From positions 1 to 50,775 of the forward strand of contig NZ_JAERMK010000028.1 in NCBI RefSeq assembly GCF_016918015.1: a stretch of DNA of 50,775 nt, written 5' to 3'. Source of the DNA: Glycomyces sp. YM15. GTDB taxonomy: Bacteria; Actinomycetota; Actinomycetes; Mycobacteriales; Micromonosporaceae. Each line of letters begins with the position of its first letter. Position 1 is the first letter of the stretch. The notes below the pieces were generated by a model. That model was not told where the DNA came from. It was given only the letters and a program-made list of their open reading frames with translations, and made no database searches. The position numbers were made by a program, and so were the translations under genes. Of the stretch, positions 41,182-48,986 are shown piece by piece.

Positions 41182-41637
41182 ATGACGAGTACCGATGCCT
41201 CCACCGGACCGATCCGCGGCGCCCGGCCCAGTGGCCGCCGGCTGCGGATCCGCCGACCGGCGGCGGTCACCGGCGCGGCCTTCGTCGCCTGGCTGACCGT
41301 GATGCCGCTCTCCGTGGCGCTCATGGTCGAGCAGCCCGTCTGGGGCGCGTTCTCGGCGGTCGTGGGCCTCGCACTGCTCCTCGCGCCGGTCGCGGTCTCC
41401 ATGTGGGCCTGGCGTTCCGGCGTCGACGTCACGAGCGAGGGCATCGCCGTGCGCGGCCTCTTCTCCAGCCGCACGATCGCGTGGCGGCACATCGACGGCT
41501 TCGCCCACGGCAACGAGGGTGTGGCGGCCATATTGGACGACCAGTCGCAGGTCCGCCTCGACCCGCTCAAGCCCGAGAACCTCCCCCAGGTCCTCGCCAT
41601 CGGCGGCCAGCAGTTGAAAGAGGGCGACGACGCCTAG
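41182..41637 (+). CDS. PH-domain-like membrane protein
   Basis: A 151-aa protein: basic N-terminus, two hydrophobic helices (about 28-48 and 54-76), then a PH-like domain (GVDVTSEGIAVRGLFSSRTIAWRHI). Its topology mirrors the divergent neighbour, suggesting related functions at the membrane. An 8-bp inverted repeat CCGGGCAC/GTGCCCGG (41136-41143, 41156-41163) lies in its promoter. Its 3' end overlaps the convergent dehydrogenase gene by 4 bp. Confidence 0.72.
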   Translation: MTSTDASTGPIRGARPSGRRLRIRRPAAVTGAAFVAWLTVMPLSVALMVEQPVWGAFSAVVGLALLLAPVAVSMWAWRSGVDVTSEGIAVRGLFSSRTIAWRHIDGFAHGNEGVAAILDDQSQVRLDPLKPENLPQVLAIGGQQLKEGDDA

Positions 41638-42551
41638 TAGCCATCGCTGACCACGTTCGCCAAGGGTTCACCTGCCGCGAAGCGGCGGATCTGGGCCCCG
41701 ATCGGCGCGTAGGCGCGGTCGAGGGTGCCGTCGACCGAAGCGCCGGCGTGCGGGGTGATGAGCGCGCCTTCGAGGCCCCAGAGCGGGTGGTCCGCGGGCA
41801 GCGGTTCGGGGTCGACGACGTCGACGGCGCAGCGCAGGCGGCCGGAGGCCACCTCGGCCACGAGCGCATCGGTGTCCACGATCGGGCCGCGCGCGGCGTT
41901 GACCAGGAGCGCGCCGTCCTTCATACGGGCCAGGAACTTCGCGTCCACCAGGCCGCGCGTGGCGTCGGTGAGCGGCAGGATCAGGATCACCACGTCGAAC
42001 TCGGGCAGGAGCGCGTCGATCCGGTCGATGGGGTGCACGCCCGGTCGGCCGCGGCGCGCGACCTTCTCGACCTCGACGCCGAGCACCGTGAGGACCTCGG
42101 CGACCTTCTCGCCGATGTCGCCCGCGCCGACGATGAGGGCGCGCTTGCCCACCACCGTGGTGGTCCACTCGACCTTCCACTCGTGGCGGGATTGCTTGCG
42201 CGCGAAGACGTCGAAGCCGCGCATGGAGGCGATGACCGCGCCGAGCGTCCATTCGGCGGTCACGCCGGTGTGCACGCCGCGCGCGTCGCAGAGGACCACG
42301 CCCGGCGGGACGGCCGGGACCCAGACTTCCGCGCCGGCGCTGAGGAGCTGGATCGCCTTGAGGGAGGTCATGTCCCGCAACGGGGTCGTGACCTTCGACT
42401 GTGCGAGGAACGGCGGCACCCAGAAGTCGAGCGTCGCCGGATCGGAGGGGTAGTCGCCGCGACCGTCGTAGACCTCGACCTCGACGTCTTCCGGAAGCGG
42501 GCCGAGCAGGGCGCGGCCCTCCTCGTGCGCGATCCACACCTTCACGGCCAC
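41634..42551 (-). CDS. D-isomer-specific 2-hydroxyacid dehydrogenase
   Basis: A 305-aa NAD(P)-dependent dehydrogenase. The dinucleotide motif is VGAGDIG (141-147), and the catalytic Arg, Glu and His are R221 (NAARGPIVD), E249 (VDPEPLP) and H268 (ITPHAGAS). It is of the short glyoxylate/hydroxypyruvate-reductase-like kind. Substrate is unknown. Start GTG 42551 has GGAGG upstream. A perfect 12-bp palindrome overlies its probable promoter. Confidence 0.92.
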   Translation of the reverse strand: MAVKVWIAHEEGRALLGPLPEDVEVEVYDGRGDYPSDPATLDFWVPPFLAQSKVTTPLRDMTSLKAIQLLSAGAEVWVPAVPPGVVLCDARGVHTGVTAEWTLGAVIASMRGFDVFARKQSRHEWKVEWTTTVVGKRALIVGAGDIGEKVAEVLTVLGVEVEKVARRGRPGVHPIDRIDALLPEFDVVILILPLTDATRGLVDAKFLARMKDGALLVNAARGPIVDTDALVAEVASGRLRCAVDVVDPEPLPADHPLWGLEGALITPHAGASVDGTLDRAYAPIGAQIRRFAAGEPLANVVSDGY

Positions 42552-42588
42552 AGCGCTTCCCTCCGGTCGGTCGTCCTCCGCGAGAGTT

Positions 42589-42600
42589 ATCCTATAGGAT
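42589..42600. promoter_or_regulatory. Perfect palindrome ATCCTATAGGAT at the dehydrogenase promoter
   Basis: A 12-bp perfect palindrome 38 bp upstream of the dehydrogenase start. On the minus strand it includes TAGGAT, a possible -10, so a bound dimer would block initiation. Size and AT-rich core suit a GntR/FadR-type regulator, none of which is encoded here. The remainder of 42552-42830 shows only the promoter of the next gene. Confidence 0.5.
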
Positions 42601-42830
42601 CTCGCATTTCCGGCCGAAGGGGTCGGCCCCGATGCCGTTCAGGCAGGGCGCTGGTCGGGTCGTCGTCCCGGGCATCGGTGTCCCGAGGTCCGCCAGTGGG
42701 TCGGGCCCGGACACCACGACCAAAGCCCGAACTGAACGGCGGCGGGGTTAACCCCGCCGGAATCGGGGAACCGTGGGGCGTGGAAAACTGCGCCGATCCG
42801 TCGTCACCTGCGACCTATAGTCTTGGGGCC

Positions 42831-43982
42831 ATGCGCAGGTTGCTCTCGGCCGCGGCGGCCACCGCCGCCGCACTCACGCTCGCGTCGTGCTCGTTCGGCG
42901 AGCCGCCCGAACCCGAGACCGCCGAACCCCCGAACCTCCCCACCCCGAGCGGCGCGCCCCAGGAGCAGACCTCGTTCATGGACGTCGTCGCCCAGGACCT
43001 CGAAGTCCCCTGGGGCCTCGACTTCCTGCCCGACGGCACGGCCATCGTCGGCGAGCGCACCACCGGACGCCTGCTCGCCATACCCCTCGGCGACGACGGC
43101 ACCGCGGGCGAACCCGAGGAACTGCGTACCGTCGACATCGCCGACACCGGCGAAGGCGGCCTCCTCGGTCTCGCCGTGTCCCCCGCATTCGACACCGACG
43201 CCACGGTGTTCGCGTACTACACGACCGGCACCGACAACCGCATCGCGAAGATCGACACCGGCTCCGACGCCGCCCCCGAGCCGATCCTGACCGGCATCCC
43301 GGCCGGGCCGGGCCACAACGGCGGCGCCCTCGAATTCGGGCCCGACGGCCTCCTCTACGCCGCCACCGGCGACGGCGGGGACGGCGGCAACGCCCAGGAC
43401 CCCCGATCCCTCGGCGGCAAGATCCTCCGCATCACGCCCGAAGGCGAACCGGCCGAAGGCAACCCCGACCCCGACTCCCCCGTCTACACCCTCGGCCACC
43501 GCAACGTCCAAGGCCTCGCCTGGAACGCCGACGGGCAGCTCTACGCCACCGAGTTCGGCCAGGACATCGCCGACGAGGTCAACCTCATCGAAGCGGGGAA
43601 CAACTACGGCTGGCCGTACTTCGAGGGCGACGACACCGAGGACGCCTACACCGACCCCGCCCTCACCTGGGAGCCCTTCGAGGCCTCCTGCGCCGGAGCC
43701 GTCTTCGTCGACGACACCCTCGTCACCGCCTGCCTGCGCGGACAGCGCCTCTGGACCGTTCAATTCGACCCGTCAGGCACGCCCGCCGCCGAACCGCGAG
43801 CGACCGCGGTCAACGAGTTCGGTCGGCTACGATCGGTCGCGATGGGCCCCGACGGGATGCTCTGGGTGACGACCTCCAACCGCGACGGCCGGTGCACCGA
43901 AGACCGCGGCTGCACCCCGCACGACACCGACGACCGGATCATCCGCTTCTCCACCGGTTACGCGGCCCAGGGAAGAGTCTGA
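42831..43982 (+). CDS. PQQ-dependent aldose sugar dehydrogenase-like lipoprotein
   Basis: A 383-aa exported lipoprotein: signal peptide with lipobox LTLASC (C20), Pro/Glu-rich linker (22-48), then a six-bladed beta-propeller of the glucose/sorbosone dehydrogenase family (LEVPWGLDFLPDG, GLAVSP, GPGHNGGALEFGPDG, YTLGHRNVQGLAW, NNYGWPYFEGDD). These enzymes oxidise aldoses with PQQ. No PQQ synthesis genes are in view. TATAGT (42816-42821) lies 9 nt before the ATG, so the 5' leader is at most a few nucleotides. Confidence 0.9.
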   Translation: MRRLLSAAAATAAALTLASCSFGEPPEPETAEPPNLPTPSGAPQEQTSFMDVVAQDLEVPWGLDFLPDGTAIVGERTTGRLLAIPLGDDGTAGEPEELRTVDIADTGEGGLLGLAVSPAFDTDATVFAYYTTGTDNRIAKIDTGSDAAPEPILTGIPAGPGHNGGALEFGPDGLLYAATGDGGDGGNAQDPRSLGGKILRITPEGEPAEGNPDPDSPVYTLGHRNVQGLAWNADGQLYATEFGQDIADEVNLIEAGNNYGWPYFEGDDTEDAYTDPALTWEPFEASCAGAVFVDDTLVTACLRGQRLWTVQFDPSGTPAAEPRATAVNEFGRLRSVAMGPDGMLWVTTSNRDGRCTEDRGCTPHDTDDRIIRFSTGYAAQGRV

Positions 43983-44023
43983 GCCGTATGGACCACCGCC
44001 AAGCCTCTCGAGAAAGGCACTAG

Positions 44024-45634
44024 ATGAACGACCGGCCCCCCGCCGCACCGCATCGCATCCAGGACGTCCTCCGACCCGCCGGGAGGCGTGCGAAGTCCTT
44101 GTGGCGCAGATCGAGAGCGGGCTGGTCGAGGCTGCGCCGCTCCGAACGGATCAGGCAGTTCGCCGTGGTCGCCGCGATCCTGATCGTCGGCACCGGCGCC
44201 GCAGCCGGGGGCCTCGCGCTCGTCGGCGGCACCAAAGCCGACATCGGCCCCTTCGACACCACCGTCTCGCTCCACCCGGACCTCTCCGGCGAGACCATCG
44301 TGACCATCCCGCCCCTCGGCGACGTCATCTTCGACAGCCACGACGGGCCGATCGGGCTCAACCTCAGCCTCGACTCCGTCGACCCGATCGAGGCGCAGGA
44401 CATCATCAACACCCCCGGCGGCGTCACCAGCGCCTCCAAGAGCCTCGCCTCCGACGTCACCGAGGCCGTGGTCCGCGTCGTCGTCGAAGCGCTCGCGATC
44501 GTGACCCTGTGCGGGCTGCTCGTCGGCGCACTCGCGTTCCGGACCATGCGGCGGGCGCTGCTCACCGGCGTCACCTCGCTCGCGGTCACGGCCGCGCTCA
44601 TGGGGTACGCGGCCACGACGCTGCGCGCCGAATCGATCTCGCAGCCGCGCTATGAGGGACTGCTCGCTTACGCGCCCAGCGTGGTCGGCAACGCTGAGGA
44701 CATCGCGGTGAACTACGAGGAGTACGTCGCGAACCTGCAGAAGTTCGTCACGAACATCTCCGAGTTCTACGCGCTCGCGATGGACATGCCGCAGCTGGGC
44801 ATCAACGACGACTCGATCCGGGTCCTGCACGTCTCGGACATCCATCTGAACCCTTCCGCCTGGCACCTCATGGAGTCGGTGGTCGACCAGTTCGACATCG
44901 ACGCGGTGGCCGACACCGGCGACTTGAACGACTGGGGCTCGGAGCAGGAGGCCGAGATCTTCTCGCGGGGCGTGGAGCAGATCGACGTGCCGTACGTGTT
45001 CGTGAAGGGCAACCACGACTCGGTGACGACGGTGGCGGCGCTCTCGGCCTACGAGAACGTGATCGTGCTCGACGGCGAGGTGCAGGAGATCGCCGGCCTG
45101 CGGTTCGGCGGGGTCGCGGACCCGCGCTTCACGCCTGACAAGGGCGCGCAGCCGTCGAGCGAGTACGCGAAGCAGATGCTCGCCGAGTCGGGCGAGCGGC
45201 TGGAACAGGCGATCGTCGACGCGGGCGGGGCCGACCTGGCGATGGTGCACGAGCCGCCGATGGCGGTGCCGCTCACGGGCGTGGTGCCGCTGGTCCTGGC
45301 CGGGCACACGCACGAGCGGGCGGTCCAGGACCTCGGCGAGGGCACCACCCTCATGGTCGAGGGTTCGACCGGCGCGGCCGGGCTGCGGAACTTCCAGTCC
45401 GAGGAGCCGATGCGGATGGAGATGGACGTCCTCTACTTCGATCCGACGACGAAGGCGCTCACCGCGTACGACTCCATCTCGGTGGGTTCGGGCACGGAGA
45501 CCGACGTGACGCTCGACCGCACCGTGATCCCCACCGAGGACCAGGTCGACGACACCGAGATCTCCACCGAGGACCAGGTCGACGACACCGTGATCCAGAA
45601 CGGCACCGAATCGAGCCCGCCGCAACGAGACTGA
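44024..45634 (+). CDS. Membrane-anchored calcineurin-like metallophosphoesterase
   Basis: A 536-aa protein with a very basic N-terminus, helices at about 46-66, 150-172 and 178-198, then an outward phosphoesterase domain. Motifs are DIH (272-274), GDLND (299-303), GNHD (329-332), VHEPP and GHTHE. The C-terminal tail contains a duplicated acidic 11-residue unit (TEDQVDDT twice). AAAGG is 6 nt before the ATG. It stands between the sugar dehydrogenase and the polyphosphate genes, so a phosphate-recycling role is possible but unproven. Confidence 0.85.
   Translation: MNDRPPAAPHRIQDVLRPAGRRAKSLWRRSRAGWSRLRRSERIRQFAVVAAILIVGTGAAAGGLALVGGTKADIGPFDTTVSLHPDLSGETIVTIPPLGDVIFDSHDGPIGLNLSLDSVDPIEAQDIINTPGGVTSASKSLASDVTEAVVRVVVEALAIVTLCGLLVGALAFRTMRRALLTGVTSLAVTAALMGYAATTLRAESISQPRYEGLLAYAPSVVGNAEDIAVNYEEYVANLQKFVTNISEFYALAMDMPQLGINDDSIRVLHVSDIHLNPSAWHLMESVVDQFDIDAVADTGDLNDWGSEQEAEIFSRGVEQIDVPYVFVKGNHDSVTTVAALSAYENVIVLDGEVQEIAGLRFGGVADPRFTPDKGAQPSSEYAKQMLAESGERLEQAIVDAGGADLAMVHEPPMAVPLTGVVPLVLAGHTHERAVQDLGEGTTLMVEGSTGAAGLRNFQSEEPMRMEMDVLYFDPTTKALTAYDSISVGSGTETDVTLDRTVIPTEDQVDDTEISTEDQVDDTVIQNGTESSPPQRD
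45531..45590 (+). repeat. 27-bp direct repeat in the phosphoesterase tail
   Basis: Two exact 27-bp copies (45531-45557 and 45564-45590) separated by AGATCT give a 33-bp period, so the reading frame and an 11-residue acidic unit are kept. It probably arose by slippage or a recent duplication. Confidence 0.85.
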
Positions 45635-45675
45635 GTGCCGTTACCAATCCGTGATACACCTTGAGGTCTTCTTGA

Positions 45676-45715
45676 GTTAACCCGGGGTTCAGTCCGAGTC
45701 CGCCCGGTTTCACTC
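45676..45715 (+). promoter_or_regulatory. Possible PHO box upstream of the VTC gene
   Basis: Four 7-mers at an exact 11-bp period, GTTAACC (45676), GTTCAGT (45687), GTCCGCC (45698) and TTTCACT (45709), match the streptomycete PhoP repeat GTTCACC at 6, 5, 5 and 5 of 7 positions. It lies 30 bp before a polyphosphate-polymerase gene, a fitting target for phosphate control. Confidence 0.45.
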
Positions 45716-45743
45716 ATCGCGTTCCCAACGACAAGGAGCGCCG

Positions 45744-46613
45744 ATGAGCGAAACGGGCATGCCGCCTGACTCCATTGGTTCCGGCCATCTGCGCCGCACG
45801 GCGAGCGCGCTGCACTCGTTCAACCGGTTCGAGATCAAGTACCTCCTCTCGTACGAGGAGGTGCCGCGGCTGCGCGAGGAGCTGGCCGCTCGCATGGAGG
45901 CCGACCCGTTCACGACCCGCGGCGGGTACCCGGTGACCAGCCTCTACTACGACTCGACCTCGCTGCGGTACTACTGGGAGAAGATCGAGGGCCTGCGGTT
46001 CCGCCGCAAACTGCGGGTGCGCGCCTACGGCGAACGCCACGAGCGCCACGACGACTCGCCCGTCTACATCGAGATCAAGCAGCGGGTCAACCGGGTGACG
46101 CAGAAGCGGCGCGTCAAGGTGCCGTACCTGCTGGCCCGCGAGCTGTGCGATGAGCGGGTCCTGATCGGCCATGAGCCCGAGCAGCGGCCGTTCCTCGAGG
46201 AAGTGCTGGGGCTCGTCGAAGGGCACGGACTGCGTCCGACCGCGATCACGGCCTACAACCGCGAGGCCTACCTCGGCTCGGACGCGGACCTCGGACTGCG
46301 CGTCACCATCGACCACCGGGTGCGCGGACGCGACCGCGACTTCCACCTCGGCGCCGAGGTGGAGAACCGGCTCATCATCCCGCCGCACAAGGCGATCGTC
46401 GAGGTCAAGGCCAACGAGCGGGTCCCGTACTGGGTCACCGACATGGCGGCTCGCCTGGGCATGTCCGTCGTGCGGATCTCCAAGTACTGCCAGAGCATCG
46501 AGGCCTTCGGGCAGGCGCCGCGCTCGGTGTTCCACCTCCCCGTCGAGGAGGACTTCTCCGTCCACGCCAAACGGGAGGGCACCGCGACGCCGGCGCCCTC
46601 CGTCGACAAGTAA
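45744..46613 (+). CDS. VTC-domain polyphosphate polymerase-like protein
   Basis: A 289-aa soluble protein covering the VTC tunnel domain that, in yeast Vtc4, makes polyphosphate from ATP. The basic and acidic tunnel residues are visible along FNRFEIKYLLS, SLYYDSTSLRYYWEK, FRRKLRVRAYGE, VYIEIKQRVN and AIVEVKANERVPYW. AAGGAG lies 5 nt before the ATG. It is the first of three genes (VTC, DUF4956, CotH) that recur together in many bacteria, suggesting one membrane-linked polyphosphate or phosphorylation system. Confidence 0.9.
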   Translation: MSETGMPPDSIGSGHLRRTASALHSFNRFEIKYLLSYEEVPRLREELAARMEADPFTTRGGYPVTSLYYDSTSLRYYWEKIEGLRFRRKLRVRAYGERHERHDDSPVYIEIKQRVNRVTQKRRVKVPYLLARELCDERVLIGHEPEQRPFLEEVLGLVEGHGLRPTAITAYNREAYLGSDADLGLRVTIDHRVRGRDRDFHLGAEVENRLIIPPHKAIVEVKANERVPYWVTDMAARLGMSVVRISKYCQSIEAFGQAPRSVFHLPVEEDFSVHAKREGTATPAPSVDK

Positions 46614-46656
46614 CCGACCGGGCATCGCCCACTATCTGCGGAAAGCAGTCGTCCAG

Positions 46657-47340
46657 ATGGATTTCCTGACCAACTTCACCGATCTCTCGGGTGAGTTCAG
46701 CGTCGCCGACATCGCGATCTCGTTGACGCTCTCGTTCGTACTCAGCTGCGTGATCTCGCTGGTGTACCGCCGGACCCACCGCAACGTCTCCTACAGCCAG
46801 TCGTACGTCCAGACCCTGATCGTCATGGGCATGATCATCGCGATGATCATGCTGATCGTCGGCTCGAACGTGGCGCGGGCGTTCGCACTCGTCGGCGCCC
46901 TGTCGATCATCCGGTTCCGCAACGCGCTCAAGGAGACCCGCGACGTCGGGTACATATTCCTGGTGATGGGCGTGGGCATGGCCTGCGGCACTCGGTTCTA
47001 CCTGCTGGCGGTCATCGCCACCGCCGTGATCTGCCTGGTGCTGCTCATCATGCACCGCTTCGACTGGTTCGCGCACAACGTGCAGCGCCAGGTCGTCAAG
47101 GTGCAGGTGCCGGCGCATGAGGACATGGCCGGCGACGTCGACGACGTCCTCATCCGCCACACCGACGAGTACGAGCAGGTCAGCATCGAGACCATCAGAG
47201 GCGGCGCCCTGACGGAGATGACGTACACCGTCCGCCTCAAGAAGGGCAAGAGCGCGGCCGGACTCCTCGGCGAGCTGCGCGACATCACGCAAGGACAGCA
47301 GGTGACGGTGCTGACCGGCTACGACCAGACGGACCTCTAG
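46657..47340 (+). CDS. DUF4956 membrane protein
   Basis: A 227-aa protein with four hydrophobic helices in the first 130 residues, including the family core AFALVGALSIIRFRNALKET, then a soluble C-terminal alpha/beta domain. It probably provides the membrane channel or anchor for the VTC protein, as the membrane part of yeast VTC does; this is inference from gene pairing. It starts 43 bp after VTC and ends 2 bp before CotH. The ribosome-binding site is weak. Confidence 0.85.
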   Translation: MDFLTNFTDLSGEFSVADIAISLTLSFVLSCVISLVYRRTHRNVSYSQSYVQTLIVMGMIIAMIMLIVGSNVARAFALVGALSIIRFRNALKETRDVGYIFLVMGVGMACGTRFYLLAVIATAVICLVLLIMHRFDWFAHNVQRQVVKVQVPAHEDMAGDVDDVLIRHTDEYEQVSIETIRGGALTEMTYTVRLKKGKSAAGLLGELRDITQGQQVTVLTGYDQTDL

Positions 47341-47342
47341 CC

Positions 47343-48896
47343 ATGAACGCCAGAGCACTGCGGCACCGGATCCCGGTGAGCGTTCGGCATCACTGGAAGC
47401 TCATCGTCGGGTCGATCGGCCTGGTCGCTGTCCTGGTGGCGGCGGTCGGCACGATCCGCGTCAGTGCGGTCGTGACCTCGGACGCCAACGAGGGATTCGT
47501 CATCACCAACGATGTCCAGGGCACCGTCGACCTGTTCGACACCTCGGTGGCGCACGAGATCAGCCTCGCGTACGACGAGGACGACTACCGGCAGATGATC
47601 GAGACGTTCCAGGACTCCGGCGAGAAGGCATGGGTCAAGGCCGACATCACCGTCGACGGCGTGACCATCACCGACGTCGGCATCCGCCTCAAGGGCAACT
47701 CGACCCTGGCGGGCCTCGGAGGAGACGTCACCGCGGGCGGCATGGAGATGCCTGAAGGCATGGGGATGCCCGAGGGGATGGAAATGCCGGAGGGCATGGG
47801 GATGCCCGGCGGCGGCGAGCGCGGCATGGGCGGCATGGGCGGTTCGCTGAGTTTCGACGAACCGGAATCGCTCCCGTGGCTGGTCGACTTCTCCAAGTTC
47901 ATCGATGGCCAGGTCTACCAGGGCAATCAGCAGATCACGCTGCGAGTCGACTCGGGCATGGGGGGCTCGACCCTGACCGAGGCCGTCTCGCTGGAACTCG
48001 TGGAGGCCAGTGGCGAGCCGAGCTACGACTGGACCTACTCGAAGGTCTCGGTGAACGGCTCGGAGGCGGTGACGCGCCGAGTCGTGGACGTCATGGACGT
48101 GACCTGGGCCGACGAGGAGTACGGCGCGAGCGAAGGCGTGCTCTACAAGGGCCGGGCCGGGGGCCAGTTCGCTTACCAGGGGCAGGATCCCGGCGAGTAC
48201 GAGGACGACTTCAAACTGGTCACCATGGAGGGCTCGGCGGACGTGCAGCCGATCATCGACTTCCTGGAATGGCTGGACTCGGCCGACGACGCGACCTTCG
48301 ACGCCGAACTCGCCGAATGGGTCGACGTCGCATCGTTCGCGAACTACACCGCGCTGCAGAACCTGATCGCCAACAGCGACGACATGGCCGGACCCGGCAG
48401 TAACTACTACCTCTGGTACGACTACGACACCGGCCTGATCTCGGTGATCACCTGGGACCTCGACCTGTCGCTGACCAACGCTGAACTGGCGCCCGGCGAG
48501 TCCGGATCGATCATGGGCGGCGGTGGCGGCATGGGTGGGATGCCCGAGGGCATGGAGATGCCTGAAGGCATGGAGTTGCCCGAGGGCATGGAGTTGCCCG
48601 GCGACGGCGAGCGGCCTGAAGGCATGGGCGGCATGTCGTCGGGCGCGAGTGATTTCAAACAGCGGTTCCTCGAGTCCGACGCGTTCGGATCGGTCTACAT
48701 GGAGGCCTACAACGACCTCTACGAACGGCTCTACGCCAGTGGAGCGGCCGCGGAAGCGGTCGACACCGCAGCGGCGGCCGCGGAACGCAACGGCGCCGCC
48801 GATATCGCGGCAGCCGCGGAGTCCCTGAAGACGACGATCCAGCAGCGCACCGAGTTCCTGGAAGCGGAGCTCGCCGACGGGTCCGCTGCGCGGTAG
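47343..48896 (+). CDS. CotH-family kinase-like protein with methionine-rich insertions
   Basis: A 517-aa protein with one N-terminal membrane helix (about 20-42) and an exported CotH domain. CotH marks include IRLKGNST (114-121), the DWTYSKVSV segment, and the metal/nucleotide region around NYYLWYDYD and ITWDLDLS. Two low-complexity Met-Pro-Glu-Gly insertions, at 134-167 and 391-433, interrupt the fold. CotH proteins are atypical protein kinases in Bacillus spore coats. It is encoded with VTC and DUF4956. Confidence 0.87.
   Translation: MNARALRHRIPVSVRHHWKLIVGSIGLVAVLVAAVGTIRVSAVVTSDANEGFVITNDVQGTVDLFDTSVAHEISLAYDEDDYRQMIETFQDSGEKAWVKADITVDGVTITDVGIRLKGNSTLAGLGGDVTAGGMEMPEGMGMPEGMEMPEGMGMPGGGERGMGGMGGSLSFDEPESLPWLVDFSKFIDGQVYQGNQQITLRVDSGMGGSTLTEAVSLELVEASGEPSYDWTYSKVSVNGSEAVTRRVVDVMDVTWADEEYGASEGVLYKGRAGGQFAYQGQDPGEYEDDFKLVTMEGSADVQPIIDFLEWLDSADDATFDAELAEWVDVASFANYTALQNLIANSDDMAGPGSNYYLWYDYDTGLISVITWDLDLSLTNAELAPGESGSIMGGGGGMGGMPEGMEMPEGMELPEGMELPGDGERPEGMGGMSSGASDFKQRFLESDAFGSVYMEAYNDLYERLYASGAAAEAVDTAAAAAERNGAADIAAAAESLKTTIQQRTEFLEAELADGSAAR
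47742..47843 (+). repeat. Met-rich (MPEGM) coding repeat 1
   Basis: Degenerate 15/18-bp units encoding MPEGM-type pentapeptides, ten Met in 34 residues. Codons differ between copies (CCT/CCC/CCG; GAA/GAG), so the repeat is held at protein level rather than by recent slippage. Confidence 0.8.
48513..48641 (+). repeat. Met-rich (MPEGM) coding repeat 2
   Basis: A second block of the same motif, nine Met in 43 residues, about 225 residues downstream of the first. MELPEGM variants appear here. Confidence 0.8.
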
Positions 48897-48945
48897 CGGA
48901 CGCCCGGGCCCGCGCCGCGGGGCGGCGGGATCCGGGCGGGAATGA

Positions 48946-48973
48946 GGCCCAGAAGCGGCACGGCTTCTGGGCC
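48946..48973 (+). terminator. Terminator after CotH
   Basis: An 11-bp perfect stem GGCCCAGAAGC/GCTTCTGGGCC with a 6-nt loop, followed by TTTCGCTT, between the convergent CotH and mgtE genes. Confidence 0.85.
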
Positions 48974-48986
48974 TTTCGCTTGCAGC

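Noticed and set aside
47742..48641. Met-rich DNA repeats as a CRISPR or slippage array
   Set aside because: Units are in frame, diverged at synonymous positions and inside a clear CotH gene; there are no spacers.
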